Shown: piece by piece, positions 22,501 to 34,300 of the stretch
Layout of the letters: each line of letters starts with the position of its first letter
Numbering within the stretch: position 1 is the first letter of the stretch
Assembly (NCBI GenBank): GCA_914767715.1
Contig: OU612069.1
Location: 4,092,001 to 4,156,000 of the forward strand
Length of the DNA: 64,000 nucleotides
Source of the DNA: Membranipora membranacea
Lineage: Eukaryota > Bryozoa > Gymnolaemata > Cheilostomatida > Membraniporidae
Direction of reading: 5' to 3'
The notes under the pieces: generated by a model
What the model was told of the DNA's origin: nothing
The model's database searches: none
What the model saw: only the letters and a program-made list of their open reading frames with translations
Program-made: the position numbers and the translations under genes

Positions 22501-24882
22501 CATATAGGCCTCATCTGGTCCCCAGAGCAGTGATTTTCATATAAGAACTTATTGGTTGCAGTCACTGCTTAGACTGTTTAGATCATAACAGTTGCTAGCG
22601 TGCAAGAAAACCCCCCAAACCCATAGACTTAATAATAAACCTAGACAGGACACTATATGGAGCATTAGTATTGGGGCACTGAGGCATTTATTTGTGGGCG
22701 ACGTAACGACATTGGAAGGTGTTGTAGCATTGCTGGTATACCGACCTGCAGGTCATATACCGGGTTTTTTGTTGATAACTCGATCAATTTTGATCGGATT
22801 TTGAGTTTCAAGGTTTATTTTTAAGTCTATGATCAAACTTCTACTTTCTCCGAACTTTGACCTCAGGACTACAGACAATGATCTCACCTCTAGATTGCCG
22901 TTCCGGCTGCTCGTTATCAGATAACGATGAGACACTAATACTGCTGTCAGAGTTGGATCTGTGCTGTCTGTGACTTAGTCGGGTGTGAGGTCTGGAGGAG
23001 TTCCTCCTCCTTGTATCTCCTTCTGACCCTGCAACATAGACACATTTATAATATGATTGCCCGCTCAGTACAATGACAGTTATAACGAATCACATGATCG
23101 ACACTTGGAAGGATAACCCAACAGACCAAACATCCAACAAGGGTATTGTATGTTGAGTCAACCTTCCAAGTGATGATCATGAGACATGGGTATTTCGCCT
23201 GTGGACTAACTCGAGTGAGACTCAGAAAATCTGTGAAATAAGCACCACAAGATTGAAACATTGGTTTTAAATCAAAATTTCTTCATGGATCGGTCTGCTG
23301 AATCTACACACACACACATACACAAGCAAACTAATAAGATAACATAAATAATCTTTTTTTCTAAATTTGTGTTTCAACTGAAAAGTGTATACATTTACAT
23401 CAGAAGCTGCGACTGTTTTAGCTTCTTAGCATCGGCTGCAGATACATGCAACAGTCTGAGGTAGTGGGTACATCAGACAACAGTCTGAGGCAGTGGGTAC
23501 ATCAGACAACAGTAGAGAGACAAGGACAGAGAAAAAAACCTGAACCAATTCAGCAAAATAAGAGTACAGAATCTATGAAAGCTCAACACGAATTTATTGC
23601 GTAAAATTTTGATTTACACATGTATACATAAACTATAATATGACCGCAAATAGTGCAGTTGCCTGCAAATAGCGGCAATCATAGTATCATAGCAGAGAGT
23701 TAGTATTATAAACATAAAAATATACGTTTATGTTTAGTATATTATACCTGTGGACCATTGTGATGAGTTGCTGTGTGATCTGCTCCTACTCTGAGACTGG
23801 CTCTGACTGCGTGACGACGGTGGACTGTGACTCCGTCTGCTCTGTCGTCGTGGTGTCAGTGATCTGTCACGTCGTGGCGTCACTGATCTATCTGAGTTGT
23901 AACTTATCCTAACCTCCTCGTCAGATGAATGAGACAACTCCTCATCGCTGTATGTACATCTGCCTTTTTTCATCTTCCTCCCGTCCGATGTGTAGTAGGT
24001 ACTGCCTATAGATCGAGGTAAAACTCTACTTGATGTGATTGTGAAGGAATCAGGTTTTTGGTATCATTCTAGTTTTTCTCAGTCTAAATTACAATACTGC
24101 TGCAGGTTCATAAAAAGCAACTGATCTTACCCAAAGATGATGAAAGGGTACTTAAACATTTTTGCCCCTACGTAGGGCATGCTGACGAGTATCCAACAAT
24201 GCAATGAGATTTAGTGAGATGATACAACTAGCGAGATTAGGACTACCAACTTAGAGATTATTTGGGGGAGTGTTCCTACCACAAAATCTTCTGGTGTAAT
24301 TCTACTTTTATGTAAACTTTGCTTAACAGGAGCATGCAATATTCACTTTGCATCTAAGAGCTAAAGTACTAACCTCAAGTTTGGACCTACAGTGTGTCTC
24401 CAACCACATACCAACAAACAGTTGACTTAGTCGATGTATCTAATGAAAAGCTTACCCGGAGCCATTTGGCTTATAGACGCCTCCGTATCATTGTTGTTGT
24501 CCGTTTGTTGCCAGGCCTTCTGATTACTACTTCCTGATCTCACTTTAGATGACTGAGGTCTGGGAGGTTTCTGATGTGTACTGTTATAACTAGGACTATT
24601 GTTATTGTTGTTTTTACGAGAATATTTGTCGGCATTGCGTCTTTTCTGAACTTCAGAGTCAGTATCAGTTGAACTATCCGAGTCACTGTGATGGTTGGAT
24701 GAAGTGGGTATTTTAGCTTTTAGTACAAGCCTTTTACTGTTAGAGCTTGATGCTCTGCTATGACTACTGTGGCTGGAGTGTACTGATGATGCAGATTTGT
24801 GACCCTGCTTAGAAGCAGGTGCGGTGATATCTCCATCCTCAGGGTCCGAGTCGAAGAAATCAAAGTCTACTCCGTCTGCCAT
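16552..24882 (-). CDS. CFAP97: Cilia- and flagella-associated protein 97, complete, seven exons
   Basis: Minus-strand exons: 24456-24882 (ATG 24880-24882), 23748-24005, 22888-23028, 20070-20380, 18902-19096, 17763-17946 and 16552-16781 (TGA). All junction phases agree (1,1,1,0,0,1), giving about 580 residues. The start is fixed by the acidic VDFDFFDSDPEDGD, like the FFDSD-E opening of CFAP97. Ser/Arg-rich low complexity follows (SRSQSQSQSRSRSHS). Then comes the conserved DQARMIDMENQRLLN helix, the hemingway/KIAA1430 signature, a basic helix (NRMREQQRIERENL) and LNKVKPTAEMNRAKQL. The C-terminus is a repetitive NRPSSASNRPANTSNRPSSA tail. CFAP97/Hemingway proteins act in cilium and sperm-flagellum assembly. 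The Pro-Ser-Ala repeats are lineage-variable. Introns hold several short repeats. Confidence 0.9.
18697..18822. mobile_element. Foldback MITE with TGTTATAGTCAGGCAGTT ends
   Basis: The left end TGTTATAGTCAGGCAGTT (18698-18715) matches the inverted right end (18804-18821) at 17 of 18 bases. The inner arms (TTGTCAGATTTCCATGGTAAAAAA against its partner) are also inverted, more weakly. A half copy with the same right end lies near 21150-21210. Both sit in CFAP97 introns. Confidence 0.8.
19408..19590 (+). repeat. Dispersed repeat pair member (partner 34950-35150)
   Basis: Shares GATTGGC, AGGTCAGATGGTACT, a CACTTTCA-T-TATTTC block and CTGGCATT-GCT with 34950-35150 in the same orientation, diverged. 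It lies in a CFAP97 intron. Confidence 0.65.
22627..22805 (+). repeat. Dispersed repeat of about 170 bp, copy A
   Basis: Matches 61735-61903 in the same orientation. Shared blocks are AAACCTAGACA-GACACTATATGGA, GGGGCACTGAGG/ATTGAGGCACTGAGG, ATTGGAAGGTGT and the identical ATAACTCGATCAATTTTGAT run at the 3' end. It lies in a CFAP97 intron. Confidence 0.85.
23449..23512. repeat. 29-bp tandem duplication
   Basis: CAACAGTCTGAGG-AGTGGGTACATCAGA is present twice with one difference, followed by a third partial CAACAGT. It lies in a CFAP97 intron. Confidence 0.9.
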
Positions 24883-26270
24883 CACTCAAGCGTAAAGTTT
24901 ATTGTGGTACTAAAATGAAACAGGCACAATGTTATATTGGTATCAAACCCATAATAATTGTGAGGTTAGCAGGTATTATCTTATAAAAGACGTTAACTCA
25001 TTTAGGGAATAAACTTGTGCAATGGCTTGAGCTCAAGTGTCAATTCAAGGGCATATGATAATTGTTCTTTTCTTTCTGAGGGGGTATGAGTGCTGTCTTA
25101 GGTTATTTCCCAAAGTATGACTCAGCTATTGAACCGTAAAACTTCTCTGATGAGATGTAGGGAACAAAATTATCCGATTAACTGGGCAGCATGCTTGAGG
25201 GCAGCATCAATAGCCATGATAAAGATTAATTCTAGCTGAAAGATACCCCAAGAAGTGAGCACATAGGCCTACAAGAATTTTAGAAAAGCAACTCAGCATG
25301 TCTAGTAGGCCTACCTATACTGTGCTACTTTATTGTTCTTGACTTAAGGTGGTATCCTCTAAAATGGTGAATTGTTGATAAAGAACCCCAATTCAATGGG
25401 GTAATTTTCTACAACTCCAAATATAGGGTGGTAGGGGTGAATCAAAACATTTTATAGCAAAACAACTTTGTTTTGAGCTATATCTCTCTCAACTGATGAG
25501 ATATCATAAAACACAATATATATGATGACTCACAAACTATAGATGAATTTGTGTAGCAATGAAAGTAGTACTCAATTTGAGTACGAGAGTCAGTGACACA
25601 GTGTGATTGATGAAACTAATTCAGTCAAGTGTGAGTCAATTGCTTTCACTCACTCTATCATGAAATCACAGAAATGACAAACACAGAACCAGGGTGAATT
25701 CAATCTAATCTTACACTTTGATAGTATTCCTCAAGTCAATGTTTGCAAGTATATTGACAATTGAAACTGTAGCTCTGTGTTTATCTGCCCTCTACTGAAC
25801 AAATGCGTCACTGCAGGCCTGTAAATTCGAGCCAGCCACTGGGGACTTTGTTCTGTGATTTCTAACTCCAAATTTCCTCCTTGAGTGTTTACTGTAACTA
25901 CATGACGTCACACCACAATTAGGTACCAATGCCGCTGAATACCCCCTGACTTATGATTTTGTGTTGGTTTGAGACGTGTGAACATGCTTCTATATAACCT
26001 CAGATCCATCATAATAAGCTCGACCTATTCAATCGTACCTTTTGCAGTGCCAAGAGATTGGTATTTGGTGCGTATAAAAAGTCGGTCCTGTCTGCTTGTT
26101 TCTAGCAGACAAGTAATAATACACACAAAGAAGTTTAATAGAGAAAGGGCACCAGCAGTTAGTCACCGGGATTTATTTAATAACATTCACATTTCGTCAG
26201 TGTAATTCATACTACAACTAAGATAATCATAATCACAGGTATTTTGTTGCATCGGTAGTTTCTCTGGGAA

Positions 26271-26365
26271 CAATCATCAATACAATGGTAGAGAAATGAG
26301 TGTAAGAAAAGGACTTGCCCTGTCCTTTTCTTACACTCATTTCTCTACCATTGTATTGATGATTG
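26271..26365. repeat. Perfect palindrome: 44-bp arms, 7-bp loop
   Basis: The arm beginning CAATCATCAATACAATGG at 26271 is repeated exactly in inverse at 26322-26365, around the loop TTGCCCT. AT-rich TTATTA repeats follow at once. No frame or target duplication was seen. Confidence 0.95.
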
Positions 26366-27459
26366 ATGTAATAAATTATTACTATTATTATTTATTATAA
26401 GTAAGTAACATTTATATTATTATTTATTATTATTATTATTTATTATAATTGTTACTGTATTTTATACCTATTCACATTCCAAGGCAGTCACTGAAAGAGG
26501 TGAGTGTGTCACATTGTGTGAATGTCAGATCAGGGAGTTTAACCAAGGAGTAAAAAGACCTCCATCCTTGTTAAAACTCAGATGAGATTGATTGATTCTC
26601 TCTCAGCCATGGTGGTGATGAGATGTATGTATGTATGTACTATGTATGTATTCGTATTGTATGTATGTTGATCAACCGATAGAATATTTATAGATAAGTA
26701 GGCAAGTCAGGACTTGAGTTAGCATTCATGATACTCAGTTGAGTTAGCATGTTACTTAACCAGCCAGACCGACGACGATGTATGTAATGTAATCAATGTA
26801 GTAATGTATGTTTGTAGAACTGTTGTAACGTAACTAAATAATTATTTGCTGTCTTATATAAAAATGGTTATTTTATATACCAATTATGGATAGTAAACTA
26901 AAGGGGCATAATTCCAACACCAACCCAACAGATAACTCATGATGATAGAATAAACAGAATGTAGAAGCAATTATTGTGAAGAGTATCTTTGGAAGGATGT
27001 GTACTCCGGCACATGGAAAGCGTTCTGTGTACAGCTGTTCGACTCCGCTTCTTATGCAGCAGGTATGTGCAGCATTGTCTTAGGGTAGTAACATATTAAC
27101 ACTGGCAAATTGTAGAGCAGCATGTACAGCCTAAGCAAAATTTATCTTATTCAGCAATATTTCAGTGTGTTTTCATTGTGTGAATGCTGCAGTGCATAAT
27201 AGTTGCAATAATGATAAAATTACATACATTTGGTTGAAGTCTTGATATTGTCTTATCTCCAAATTTATTGGAATAAAATTAATTTTGTGGATTTAATATG
27301 ATATTACCTGTGACTTTGTATGCAATGTTAGTCTGTCTCGCTGTGAAATATCAAGGAGTGTTCTCCTTGCCTATATGATGATATGTCGGCCTGCTTGGCT
27401 AGAGGGATAGTGTATGGTTATCTTTAGGCTATCCCCGTGATAATATAACTAATTGTTGA

Positions 27460-28178
27460 ATTTTAAATCGCAGATTTGATCACGGAGGGGGACACTTCAA
27501 TGATAGTTATACTGTCTGCGGTTTAATTTGGTGGGGGAAAATGTGAACATTACATATTATCTTGTGAACATATTGTGAACATATTATCTTTACGCATGTG
27601 TTGCAAAGGCATATTTTTCTTGCAGAGGCGCCTACCTACCTAAGAGGGGCCATAATTTGTTCTGTTTTAGGCCTATCCTGAATACCCCATATTGCTGGCA
27701 TTTTGTGCCATATGTTTATCCAATGAATGAGAGTCGAAGTTAGAGACTCTGACTCCTTGGTTTGTCCGATTTTTAAAAAATAATTTACATCATATGGATC
27801 TATGTTAGACAATGATAATGATGTTACCGTAGACAAAATAATAAATAAATTTATAATAAAATTTATCATTGAGTCTATGGATATAACTCATTTAAAAAAC
27901 CCAGAATACTAAAAGCGTATAACTTGTGTCTTAGCACTAATCGCAACATTAAGCTGTATAACTTCGAGGTTGGATGATACGTAAACGTTGGACAGGTGTC
28001 CTTGCTCAAATGTCAAGTGAATTATGGCCCATCATAGGAAGGTATGATGCAGGACAAATTGCCATTGCAACATATACCTAAAGATAATGTGCCCGCTTTT
28101 CTCCCACTGAACCAATCCGCAGGCGGTATAACTATCATTGATATGTTCCCTCTGTGATATATACTCGTGATTTAAAAT
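27460..28178. mobile_element. Large inverted-repeat element, arms of about 160-200 bp
   Basis: The left arm (27460-27659) and right arm (28020-28178) are inverted, diverged copies. Shared blocks are ATTTTAAATC, TCAATGATAGTTATAC, CTGCGG, ACATTATCTTTA, TGTTGCAA-GGCA and GGGCCATAATT. About 360 bp lie between the arms, without a transposase frame. It is probably a non-autonomous DNA element; its ends and target duplication are not defined. Confidence 0.75.
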
Positions 28179-28371
28179 AACGAAAATCATCATGATGGTA
28201 TGATTAGTTCTGGAAAGGACAGTTGAGTCACTGTCACACCTGGCACATGAGCAGCCCCTCGGTGGTAATCACTAAGGAGTTATTTTCTGAAAGACCACAT
28301 CGGCAACAACCCCCCCCCCCTTATTAGCTTTTTACTTCTCATAGAAATATTTCATTTGCAGGAATATGAGG

Positions 28372-31300
28372 AGTCCGGCGACGATAAAACAGGTAGGGTC
28401 AAAATTAAATCTAGTAAGTATTCCATTTCTCGGCCTACGTCTTTAGGGGTGGCAAACCATTTCCAGCCTTAGATCACAAGGCTGAACACCAGATCAAGTT
28501 TGATCCATTTTTCCCGTATTGGAATTTCCACCCCCCCTCTACTGACACGCCAAAGGCAAATTTTTTTTGCCATTAGTATGTCAGTAGAGCGGGGGAGGGG
28601 GGGGGGCAATTCCAATGCGGCAAAAATGGATCAAACTTGATCTAGCTGAATACTGCCTATCTTGGACCCTCTCTTAATAGTATGGATGGATATTATAGAG
28701 GAGAGATGGTAGTTAATAGAGGGCTGACATTTAAACCTTAGAATGAGTTAGAGTTATTTTTTGTACTTGTCTAGCCAAACTGTTTCTGTCTTCTACTAAT
28801 GTGATACAACTTGGAGATTAGCTTCTAACACTAACAATCATTGCACTATGGCGGGCACTGACGATGTATACCTAACATTCAAACACCCTTTTAGCGAAAT
28901 GTCATTATCATTTGGAGTTGTGCATCCCTCACATGGACAGACAGGTTATGACTTTTTCTAATTATCCCGTTTTTATTAGATATAACAGGGCTGAGATCTA
29001 TGGCATATAGCCATGTTTCTGGGGTAGATAATTTACCTGATAGTACAGGTATGGCGTCTGCTGCCGAGCACACTGAATACTCACATGATGAGTCTGTATA
29101 CCACTCATCTAACGAAGACTTCAACGAATCAGTACAGACCATCACAACACATCAAACCGGATATACGGATGAGCAACAGCAATCGGAATATCAAGGTGAA
29201 TGATTGTAACAGTTTTATCAATAGTACACGGGTTCTAAGGGTCTGTTTAATTGTCCCCCTGCATTGGAGGTGTTGGAATATCAAGGTGAGTGATTGTAGC
29301 TGTTGGTTGATTAATATGGCAAGGTATAGTCACTCACCACATTTCGAAGAATGAGCAGTGAAATAGTGGGCGCCTTAGGGGCTAAGCCGTGATGTCTGCG
29401 CCATTTTGCTCTCAGTTTGTAGGCAGGTCGGAGCACACCTGGGGGTCCAACAAGTCCCAGTTGTCAGTGGACTGCAGTGGGATTCGATACCCACGACCTT
29501 CAACATTACTTGTTGAAGGGACAGCGCTCTTAACAAACTGAGCCACCTCCTACTCCTTGTGATTGTAGCGGTTATATCAATAGTACCGTGAGTTCTCAGT
29601 GTCTGCTATAGCTGTCTCCCTGTATTGGAGGCAGAAGTATGTAACTTGTTGTCATTCTGCCCGAGGAGTTACATTGAACTCTTTGTTCCACCCACTATAT
29701 TGGAACGCAAGGCGAAGCTGGTCATCACTTTGCAGTCTCCATTTCAGTATACATACAAGACATCCAGGTTATTCGACCCAGCCATTGACAGGGGTCCCAT
29801 AGTGCGATGGGAGTAGACTAACAAGCATGCAGTTGCGAAGAAACAGCTCATGTCCAGAAGGTGTTACTGCTCAAACCTCCGATCTTCGTTTTGTTGAAAG
29901 TCATCCTACCCCCAGGAGATATAAACATAACAAACCCACTGTGACTGGTCTTTCAATGCTCAGTATATGTATATGACCATTATATCAGCAAAAAATGAGA
30001 TTCTTTTCACATAAACTACTTGTTTAGAGTTTAGACAAAGGAATATGTACCTGGCAAAGATTATGTTGAGAGACCATCTGACACCATGTTTTGGAATATC
30101 AACAGCATGCAAACATGAGAATTGATGCGATTAATACCATGTGGAAGAACCATTTGACGGCATTGTCAAACCATTGTTTTCATTAGATCGAGTTAGATAT
30201 TTTATTGCCTTGATTTTATTTTTGTTGTATTATTTTGATTTTGGTCTTTTTCGCACATCAGGGAGAACATCTTTCGATGATGGTAGCTGCATATAGTAAT
30301 GTATATATATATATATATATACATATATATAAGTGAAGTGACCCTTGAAAAACATTCATTGATAAGTTTTTCATGTATTTTTTAGATTCTTTAGAGGGGT
30401 CACCAGCATATGATGGCAGCTTTTACGAGGATGATATCCACCAAGCCATGGGTAGGCTAAAATATACATGTAAAAGTCCATATTTGCTGGATAAGCTGAT
30501 GGGTCACAATACACATGAGACTCAACATCTTACCAACAGGTAATTATTGCAATGTCACCATCTTTCTGTCACTCTTGGTTTGGTTTGGTTTCTATTTCAT
30601 CGAACAAGTTAAAATATAAGAAACTCAAAAGATTAGGTAAAGTGGTGTTGAGGCCTACATGCGCAATAGCTTTGACAATATTGCAGCTAGTAGAGGCACA
30701 AGGCCAAATTGTTGTAAAAGATGCGGCAATAGAATTCAATTATATTACGATGAAGCAAGTTCCAACCTCAAAGCCAAGAGGTGACACTCTAGCCCTCGTC
30801 TGTATAATCAGGAGTAACCACTGTAAGTTTCTCTATGTCTCCCTGCGTTTCCTCAATTTTAAGTTATTTGTTCTGTCACTGCATGAAAAACATTCAAAAA
30901 GATGATTGCAGATTGCCAAAAAAAGTATATATATATATATAAGTCTCTATCCACAATAATACCGCTTTATTCAGCTTGCTATCCAAATTCTCTTCCAGAA
31001 TAAAATACAGGCTGTTAACTGTGAGGCCTGTTCAGATATAACAATAATATGATAATTTTTTGTTGATGCTAATGACTAAGACAAAACAGATTTCCAAAGA
31101 CCATATATTTACCATTGTAGTCAATGATATTCATGGATTGGGAAAACATATCTGACCCTGGACAAGCATATGGCAGTTTATGTATGAATGCTGGAAACAA
31201 TTTCTCATCTCTGATCGGTCCCAAAGCTCCCTGATGCTATAGCTGACCCCTGGTACTCATTTGTCAAGTAGCTTGTCCTAGTTTTTAAAGGTCGTTTCTG

Positions 31301-34300
31301 GGACGTTAGTCAATGCATAACGTTAAAGCTGCCAAAATTTTAGCTCCAATTACTTATTTTCTTATATACTGATGTAATTTCTCCATAAATAGCCATACTG
31401 TGCATTTTACCACTAATCCATGAATTCATATCAATGATTGTAGTAGCTGCGATGAAGCTCACTCTCAGAGCGTGGCGTACTCTCCGACAGCAGACATCAC
31501 CCACGCTTCGACTATATACAACGATGTGACGCCGCAGTGTGTTCCCTACGGTAGATCTGAACCCGAGTCACATCATGAACCATCTCTTCATCCTTACAGA
31601 CCTGCCATATACAGCTGTAAATCACCTCTAGTCCTCGTGGTATGTGGACTGTATCCCTGCACTGAACTTGTGATATTCTATTGCATGATTATCTCAAATC
31701 AGATCATGAATCAATCCATATGCCCCTCAATTTTGGTGATTTTGGCTGGAAATCAGATAATAGAAGACCAGGACATAAGAGGTACTTTGATCAAATTGAC
31801 TCTAACTATCAAAGATAAAGATTCTTAAAGTGAGATTTTGAGATCAAGGTGAACACATCGTAAGCTGCAGCTTTTTTGCTCAGAAACTCAATTATTCAGA
31901 TTACTTGAGATCAAAGTATAACATATCCATATGACTGCTCTAAACCAATTACTGCCATCTCATAGATTAAGTCAGCCTTGGTCTCATGCCTTGTTCCTTT
32001 TATGTGTTTTTTAAAATAAACAACCCTCCACAATCCACTACCTGTCATTGTTTTGCTGTTAAACATTCTAATGATATTATTAGAATTACTATGAAGGTGA
32101 TGATGATGATATCGACAGGCGGACTCGTACCACAACAACTACAGGTAATATATGTAACACAAATACTACAGGTTATATTACCACAACTACAACATCATCT
32201 ATTCAGCAGACAATTGTTACAGGTTATTTACATGCTATATACTTGAAATAAAAGTCATCTCATAATACTGAGTTGTCTGCTCAATGTCAAGGAGCAGACA
32301 ACTTTATACTACCAAGTTGATGTTCACGTTGGAGTTTTTTTACTACAGTATAAAATTTCCTTTATGAAAATCAAGGTGTGATTAATCTGCCTGCTATAAA
32401 GCTGACTTCTTATACGATGTTTGATTATATATAACCACTAACATCTATTCATATCAGTATATCTAACATTATACTATATTATATTATTTATATTATACAT
32501 ATAATATAAAATATATAAATCGATATTTTTATTCTGCTTTGCAGGTAAATTGAGCCGTAGATCTTACAGTAGAGTATCAGGGGTAGATAACTTAGCAGAC
32601 AGTCATATTGTAGTATATAATGAGGAAACTGACTACGAGAATACTACAGATGAAGAGGAGGGACAGGAGGGGGACAACTCAGTATATCACTCATCTAATG
32701 AAGACATGCAGAGTACCTCCGCCTACTCTCATCACTCTGAGCCGACTACTGATGCAGGTAACAGTTAGATCAAGTATAGTTTAGTTTATTATCAGATCTG
32801 ATATTATCATGTGATAACAAAAATGGATCACAGGGTGCTCTAGGTAAAAACTGCACTAGAAATTTATCAGCTTACATAATAAAAGTTGGCACGGTATGAC
32901 GTAAAAAGATTAAAAAAGCTCCTAGGTCTCTTCTCAGTGCAATATCGCTTTAGTATAAAATTACTGACTGTCCAAGAAGATTTTGTGAGGAGTCATTATA
33001 AATATTTTATTACGTAATGGGTGGGTAGGATCATTTGAAAATTCACTAAAGTATGACCTAATTTGCCTGCAATTTGGGTTCGCGCCTCACCAGTAGACTG
33101 GGAACAACTGGAATGCAGGCAAGTTGGATGAAAATTGATCTAGGTAATAATATTATGAAACCTTCATGTTCAAGCTTGGAAGGGAGAGGACAAACACAGA
33201 AGATTTGATGTTTGTACAATGTATATTATAGGTAGCAAGGGTGCAGCCTGTTGGATAAAGGTTAAGGCTTGGGATCTTTATTAAAATCAGATAGGCCAAA
33301 TATATATATTTTTAGTGATCAATTCAGGAATGATTTCACCCGGAGGTTAGACCACAGAAGAGAAAAGGAGCAACTGGCTCTAAAATCCTCACTAATTCTG
33401 ATCGAATGACACCGCCCTTCCCTCCTGGACTAGCTTTTACTCATAGTTGTTAATTTCACTCACAGTTATTATTGAAATATACTTTTAATAGGCGATCAAG
33501 ATGATGCAACCAGTCTTTGTTGCACAGCAGATGAGGATGAGGCTTCTGCACCCGAAGCGCTAGCTCCTTTTTCCCAATTCGGTTAGTAAATCTGTGTTTG
33601 GTAAATTGCCAGGGGTTGCCAAGTGCACAAAATGGGGTATGAAAATAAAACCCTTCGAGATTTGCTGTTTAGTAAGAAACAGAAGATTGGGCTGCCCCTA
33701 AAGAGGGACGCAAGGTGCCCTAAATCCTCATACTGAGAATGTGATACATCCTAGAAAACTAGAATGCATCCTAGAGGTGAGGCCATAGAAGACCTAATCA
33801 TGGGTGTGCAGCGAGCTGCCAAAACTGAACTTGCACTAATCGGCCATTGGTAATGACACTTTGATCTTAGCCAATAGGCTGAGATTTGCATGTATCTTCA
33901 TTATCATCATCTTAAATCTTTCTCAGTTTGTAATGTAAACCATTATCTGCTTGGTTAACTTTTAAATGTAGTTTATACATATTTAGTAATACAACAGTTA
34001 TAGATAATAAAATAGCTTTATGAGACATCTCTGAAACAGAAGAATAGTCTATATTCACCTTTCTCTTACTCTGACAGGATTAGGAGGGGCGATAGTTGGA
34101 GGTATGATTAGACAGAGGAGACAAACCTATTCCTGTAACAGCCCGTTTATACTACATCGCCACAGCGAGCACACATCTCCTATCGATATGTCTGCTAGGC
34201 ATAGTAATACACCTCGTGTGTGGTGAGTGGAGCTATGCACCCCTGAGGTCACCTTCGATATAATGCTTAATTAACCATAGAGCAGAACAAAGACTCACTC

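Larger units (their letters stand above)
24883..28371. other. Divergent interval between CFAP97 and the large plus-strand gene
   Basis: Must hold the CFAP97 promoter, its 5' UTR and probably the first exon(s) of the large gene. One candidate first exon is ATG 27013 to 27062, followed by GTATGT, but its phase does not fit the next exon as I read it. The interval also holds a perfect palindrome (26271-26365), TTATTA- and ATGT-rich simple sequence (26370-26660) and a large inverted repeat (27460-28178). Confidence 0.5.

Noticed and set aside
29411-29554. Possible true tRNA genes at 29411, 37431 and 13669
   Set aside because: Box A and B are present, but stems do not form a normal cloverleaf and the units recur with a non-tRNA body or target duplication; they are SINEs.
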